NCBI GenBank assembly: GCA_921293015.1
Contig: OV121094.1
Location: 8,608,764-8,672,763, forward strand
Direction: 5' to 3'
Length of the DNA stretch: 64,000 nucleotides
From: Phorcus lineatus
Lineage: Eukaryota; Mollusca; Gastropoda; Trochida; Trochidae
The first letter of the stretch is position 1. The number at the start of each line of letters is the position of its first letter. Under the pieces are notes generated by a model. The model ran no database searches. It was given only the letters and a program-made list of their open reading frames with translations, and had not been told where the DNA came from. A program made the position numbers and the translations under genes. Shown here in pieces: positions 59,816-64,000 of this stretch.

Positions 59816-60240
59816 GACACGCCCTAGACCTCAGGTGGATATTCACACTCCATACCTTCCAACCACAAGACATGTCCTAGACCTCAGGTGGATCTTCCCA
59901 CTTCATACCTTCCAACCACAAGACACGCCCTAGACCTCAGGTGGATCTTCATACCTCATACCTTCCAACCACAAGACATGTCCTTGACCTCAGGTGGATC
60001 TTCACACTTGATATCTTCCAACCACAAGACATGTCCTAGACCTCAGGTGGATCTTCACACTCCATACCTTCCAACCACAAGACATGTCCTAGACCTCAGG
60101 TGGATCTTCACACTTCATACCTTCCAACCACAAGACATGTCCTAGACCTCAGGTGGATCTTCACACTTCATACCTTCCAACCACAAGACATGTCCTAGAC
60201 CTCAGGTGGATCTTCACACTCCATACCTTCCAACCACAAG
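59816..60240. repeat. 53-bp tandem repeat, 8 copies
   Basis: Units GACATGTCCTAGACCTCAGG, TGGATCTTCACAC..., CATACCTTCCAACCACAA start at 59816, 59869, 59922, 59975, 60028, 60081, 60134 and 60187 with exact 53-bp spacing. Copies differ at only a few sites, so the array is young or homogenised. The frames of about 85 residues inside arise because the unit has few stops. Each unit holds an E-box-like CAGGTG. Confidence 0.97.
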
Positions 60241-60249
60241 GTCTCAATG

Positions 60250-61700
60250 ATAAAGATTGTTTGCTGGAGTATCCACTTCTGTCTTCATGTACGAAAATAT
60301 GTCTCTCAATATTTGCTATATTTGAAACTTTCTTGGGATGGGTGCGCATCCGCCCCTCTGTGGATATGACAATAAACCACCTTTTTTATCTGAATAGTTG
60401 ATATAATTGAATTCTGTTGCTTCGTAGGAGGATCCAAATTCTCTTTCCAAGCCCAATAACTATTGAAGATTGAAAATGCAGCTAAGTGACTTCAACAAAG
60501 GAATTCCAAGCCTTTTTAATAATGATAAACTCTGGCTGATGTTACAAACAAACACTTAACTCATGCAATTTCTCTGACAGCCATGTTTGGACAAACGGAC
60601 ATGTTTGGTGCCAAGTTTGATAAAAATATCTGAGAAGTTTGTGTAAAAGTTTGCAAAATGTTTGAAATTAAAACTACAAACTTTGATATTGTTCTTGATA
60701 CCCCGGATTCCTCAAATGTTCAATTTCAAGATTTCACAAGATTGCAGAGAAGACAAAACAAAGATAATTCTATACATCTAAAAGATTAGATAACCCTTTC
60801 CATAAACCCTCATTTAAAATATATCGTATTTCCTCTGATGGAAAAAGATATAAGCAGTGCTTATTTGCTTGAAAGTTAATCTTTATTTTTCAGACCAGAT
60901 GCTCATTTGAGGAAATATAAAATACATGTTGAAAATTGTTCAGTAAAAATGGAACATGTAAATATAAATAAATGTCCTTCTGCCTTGTTAGATTGGTGTT
61001 ATCACCTTGAAATAAAATAACCCCTTTGTCTTTTTTATATTAAAATGTATTTTAAATGTTAAAACAGAAACACCAAATATGGTATCATTCTTGTTTTGAA
61101 CAAATGTTAATTTAATCTAATAAATCTGACATAGAAATTATGCTATTTGTTACCATGGAAACGTGATGCAATCTCTTCAAATATGAACTGTTAAATCATT
61201 TAACTTTGATGTGATTAGCTCATGAGAAAGTAATGCGTGGAGACCACATTGAGAGTTAAAAAAATTAAAATCAATTTAATTTTTGTATTGGCCTTTAATT
61301 GCAATTTTAATAATTATTTTTTGTTAATGCAAACCTGGTTAGATGAAGCATGGCTTTCAAGTTTGAAAGCCTCTTTATTTTTAACTTACATTGAATACTA
61401 AAATATTAACATTTTTGCTAAATTGCTGCTACATATTAAGACTTTTGTTGATTTTTATAACATCTTCCTTTTTCAATTTTTTTAAAATACACCTCTCAGA
61501 ATATTTCTTGGAACAGTTTAGCAGAAATATTATCTTGGAAAATAAAATATAAATACCTTTAAAGTCTTGTTAATTTTTTCAGTACTAAGAGAAATCTATG
61601 GACAAATTTAAAACTTACTGAATTAAAAACATTCTCAGAGCATTAAAGGATTATAAGATTTGGTGAAAGGCGTCAATTTTTTTTTTTAAAAATCAAACGT
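60250..61700. other. AT-rich non-coding DNA
   Basis: No supported gene, repeat or element. Confidence 0.45.
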
Positions 61701-61708
61701 AAAATGGG

Positions 61709-61851
61709 TTAACCCTCTTCCCCCCCCCAAATTGAGGGTCTGTCAAGGGCACACAAAATTTCAAATTGTCCATGTAAGAGTTACTATGATCAATAATCTC
61801 ACTTACATTAATCACAAGTTGCATATTTCAGAACAGCCGGTCAAGGGTTAA
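61709..61851. mobile_element. Possible short TTAA MITE, 143 bp
   Basis: TTAACCCTCTTCCCCC on the left and, read inwards from the right, TTAACCCTTGACCGGCTGTTC. The TTAA target and CCCT/AGGG ends are present, but internal similarity between the ends is weak and a C run lies at the left end. Confidence 0.38.
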
Positions 61852-61859
61852 TAATGATT

Positions 61860-62640
61860 CAGGGAGCTTGCAGACAGGCAAGAGTCAAGCACCTTTAGAA
61901 TAAAGGATGCTGGCTTTGATGTTCAGATTACAGGTGATGTATATACATGTAGGTATAGGCCAGGTATGTGCAATGTCTGGGATGTTTATTGACAACAAGT
62001 GTCAGTCATTCACAGGTGGGCTAACAAGAAAACAGGTGAAAACCATCAGGACATGCAATGCAGTTATAATGTCATGAAGGATAACAGTCTAGATTTTCCA
62101 CAATCTAGTGTTAAGATGGCCAGGTGCCAATGGACATAAAGACTGTATTTATATGAAAAGAACTTAGAACATTTAGAACAGAAGACAAATTTAACTAGGA
62201 TCCTCCTTCGCTTATACAGGTTTTTGAAATGATTCATATATATTTTTCTATGAATTAAAGTAAAACACTAAAGACCAAGTTGTTGTGAGTCAATAGCGAC
62301 AAGGATGGATAAAATAAAACTGTTAAACTTTAAAGCCTATGATTAAATATACCTTCAGCTCTGCCATAAGTTAATAATTCGATTGCAATTTTATTTCAGT
62401 TTCATATTCTTAAGGAATATAACAAAATTATCACAAAAATATTTTAATAATTAACAGTGCTGTGCTGCACTGCATACTCTTGTCATAATTGCTCTATTAA
62501 CCCTTATGATCCCATCTTCATTAGAAAGCAACTAAACCAAATCCTGAACCATTAGCAGAGCTTTCAAGCATTACTAAAGAGACACCATATTCTCATTACC
62601 CGACCATGTTGTACACATACCTCCAAATAGTCAACAGTTT
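61860..62640. other. Non-coding DNA
   Basis: A lone TTAACCCTTATGATCCC at 62497. No gene supported. Confidence 0.4.
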
Positions 62641-62643
62641 ATG

Positions 62644-63291
62644 TTAACCCCATGTCTGCTGAATGAATAAGTATCAAACCCTTTCTCCAGGCTCATTTAC
62701 AGGTATCATAATGACATGTTAAGGCAGTTATAACCAAATATAATTTTCACTGGGAGAAAATGCCTTTTTTTCACAATGGTTCATTTATTTTGAATGGACA
62801 TGAGATACTTAAAATTAATGGAATTCAATTTGTTCAAGAACCTATGGGATTTGAATATCCACAAAAGTATTTCTTAATGATAAGTATATTGTTATATCAA
62901 TTGGTAATTTTAACTCCTTACAAAAATGGATCCTTACAAAGAATTGGTGGTGGTAGTGTTTCAAGAGTATTTCACTTATATCACAGCAGCTAATATTATT
63001 GCAGGGAGAAAGCCCACAACACTATTGTGGCTATGCATTGCAGTGAAACTTGCAAGCATTGGTTGGAGCTAGCGATCCATGGGTGGTACTGTGCTGAAAT
63101 TCAGTGTAGCATAGCATTCAAACCTTATTGGGTTGAGTACAGTTTTCTACTGCAGAGAGAGTTGCCCCTTACGGGATTCGAACCCAAGTCTTCTTGATCC
63201 AAAGCCAAATGTTCTAAGCATTGCACTATCCTAATGCCACTTGCATATAAGCATAACTAAATCATCATTTTTTAAGCAGGTAAAGTGTTAA
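62644..63291. mobile_element. TTAA element carrying a nested SINE
   Basis: The left end is TTAACCCCATGTCTGCTGAAT. The right end read inwards is TTAACACTTTACCTGCTTAA, with CTGCT at the same offset. Without the SINE inside, the element would be about 340 bp. The C-to-A change in the right end suggests decay. Confidence 0.4.
62938..63243 (-). mobile_element. tRNA-derived SINE, nearly full length, diverged
   Basis: On the minus strand the head AGGATAGTGCAATGCTTAGA and B box GGGTTCGAATCCCG are followed by GCAGTAGAAAACTGTACTC, the family body including CACCCATGGATCGCTAG, and CCCTGCAATAATATTAGCTG. The 3' end is degraded (TTGGTGGTGGTAGTGTTTC in place of GTTCAACGCCGC). It is more diverged than the 50.25-kb copy. 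It retains the same extra internal segment as the 57.7-kb copy. Confidence 0.9.
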
Positions 63292-63382
63292 TGTCAATAC
63301 GTCGCATACTGCTGAATGAGCATAAGTCACGGATGTTCTACAAACTATATGTTGTCTAAGAATAATATGCGTTGGCACTTAC

Positions 63383-63411
63383 TTAGATCGCTCAAGTGGA
63401 AAAGCTTCAAG
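63383..63411 (-). other. Candidate 29-nt microexon (minus strand)
   Basis: On the minus strand GATCGGTTTTTAG is a short acceptor-like tract and ATCTAA|GTAAGT a strong donor. The 29 nt read LEAFPLERS or LKLFHLSDL. The polypyrimidine tract is short. Low confidence. Confidence 0.18.
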
Positions 63412-64000
63412 CTAAAAACCGATCATGCATGTGTGATCAAAGAAAAGGCCATCTCAAAATTTATATTATCATTTAGTCATTTACAATAATTTTGCCTCAA
63501 ATATCTCTTAAAAAGAGTAATTGATGAATGCTTGACCATGCAAACGGATGTGGTCATCTCATAAATAAATGAACATTTTATTTACAGATTCCATATATCT
63601 TCTTTTCAGAATTTAATGAAATTTGAATAAATTAAGTAATGTATGTTTCATTGAATAAAGAGATAGCAACATCTAGTTAAGATTTGAAACTTTAATTTAA
63701 ATTTTTATGATGTATATATAAGAAGAAAGACAGTTTTCAAGTTTTGAAACTGAATATCAAATCTGAAAAATCCTTTCAATTGAGTATTGAAAATACACAG
63801 ACCATAAGATAAAAACAAGCATTTCTCATTAGGTAATTGACATCAACTTGGTTATTAAAATATATTCACATACATGCATTGGACAAATATTGCATAAATA
63901 GTTTTGAGACAATCCCTTAAAACATTCCTGGTTCCCAGAATATACGAAAAATACACAAATCAATAAGTTCTTCAACACATACAACCAGAACAATGGGAGA
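63412..64000. other. AT-rich non-coding DNA
   Basis: Nothing recognisable to the end of the window. Confidence 0.45.

Noticed and set aside
59888-60401. Open frames of 80-85 residues with repeats
   Set aside because: They follow the 53-bp tandem array. The unit length is not divisible by 3, so the reading frame rotates with each unit, which is not how coding repeats evolve.

Overview
The window is AT-rich animal DNA with long non-coding stretches, and it is dominated by repeats. It contains tRNA-derived SINEs whose 3' ends carry a GTGAGTGAGTGAG-type tail next to an AACGCCGCTT block. That combination is typical of molluscan genomes. With the consensus GT/AG splice sites and CCAAT boxes, this points to a mollusc or close lophotrochozoan relative. 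The species cannot be fixed from sequence alone. No complete multi-exon gene and no prokaryotic feature is visible, and most ATG-to-stop open frames have the length expected by chance at this base composition.

The best gene evidence is on the minus strand near 30.5-31.0 kb. A CpG-richer promoter-like block holds two CCAAT boxes and a CRE-like site. It is followed by a first coding exon: good Kozak ATG, an upstream in-frame stop, 36 codons, then a CAG|GTAAGT donor. The gene must run leftwards, so 1-30.5 kb is probably its first intron(s). Two further minus-strand donor-bearing blocks (about 10.9 and 1.9 kb) could be alternative first exons, and the 1.9 kb one ends in the same splice phase. Several GC-richer islands (10.3, 11.7, 12.8, 16.6, 23.0, 43.0, 45.6 and 51.8 kb) hold clustered homeodomain, SOX, forkhead, CRE, AP-1 or nuclear-receptor motifs and look like enhancer candidates. 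Weak candidate exons lie at 1.3, 31.2, 33.1, 38.8 and 63.4 kb.

The rest is repeats. There are five tRNA-SINE copies (one full-length with a 13-bp target duplication, one 5'-truncated at the B box, one from a second family) and three SINE tail fragments. A LINE reverse-transcriptase C-terminal remnant lies at 45.6 kb. Several TTAA-bounded piggyBac-like non-autonomous elements are present, and the 2.45-kb one at 34.9 kb contains its own degenerate ~175-200-bp satellite array. Other elements are a 340-bp TIR element, two foldback elements, and a four-copy dispersed family built around GCCTAGCAACGATTG. Tandem arrays have unit lengths of 16, 21, 27, 53, 70, 76, 89, ~117 and 158 bp. Large microsatellites include ATC, GACA/GATA, TA and poly-C.

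The most distinctive signal is the TTAACCCT...TGCYGAAT terminus, which recurs more than ten times in 64 kb. It is associated with elements that capture or grow internal tandem arrays.
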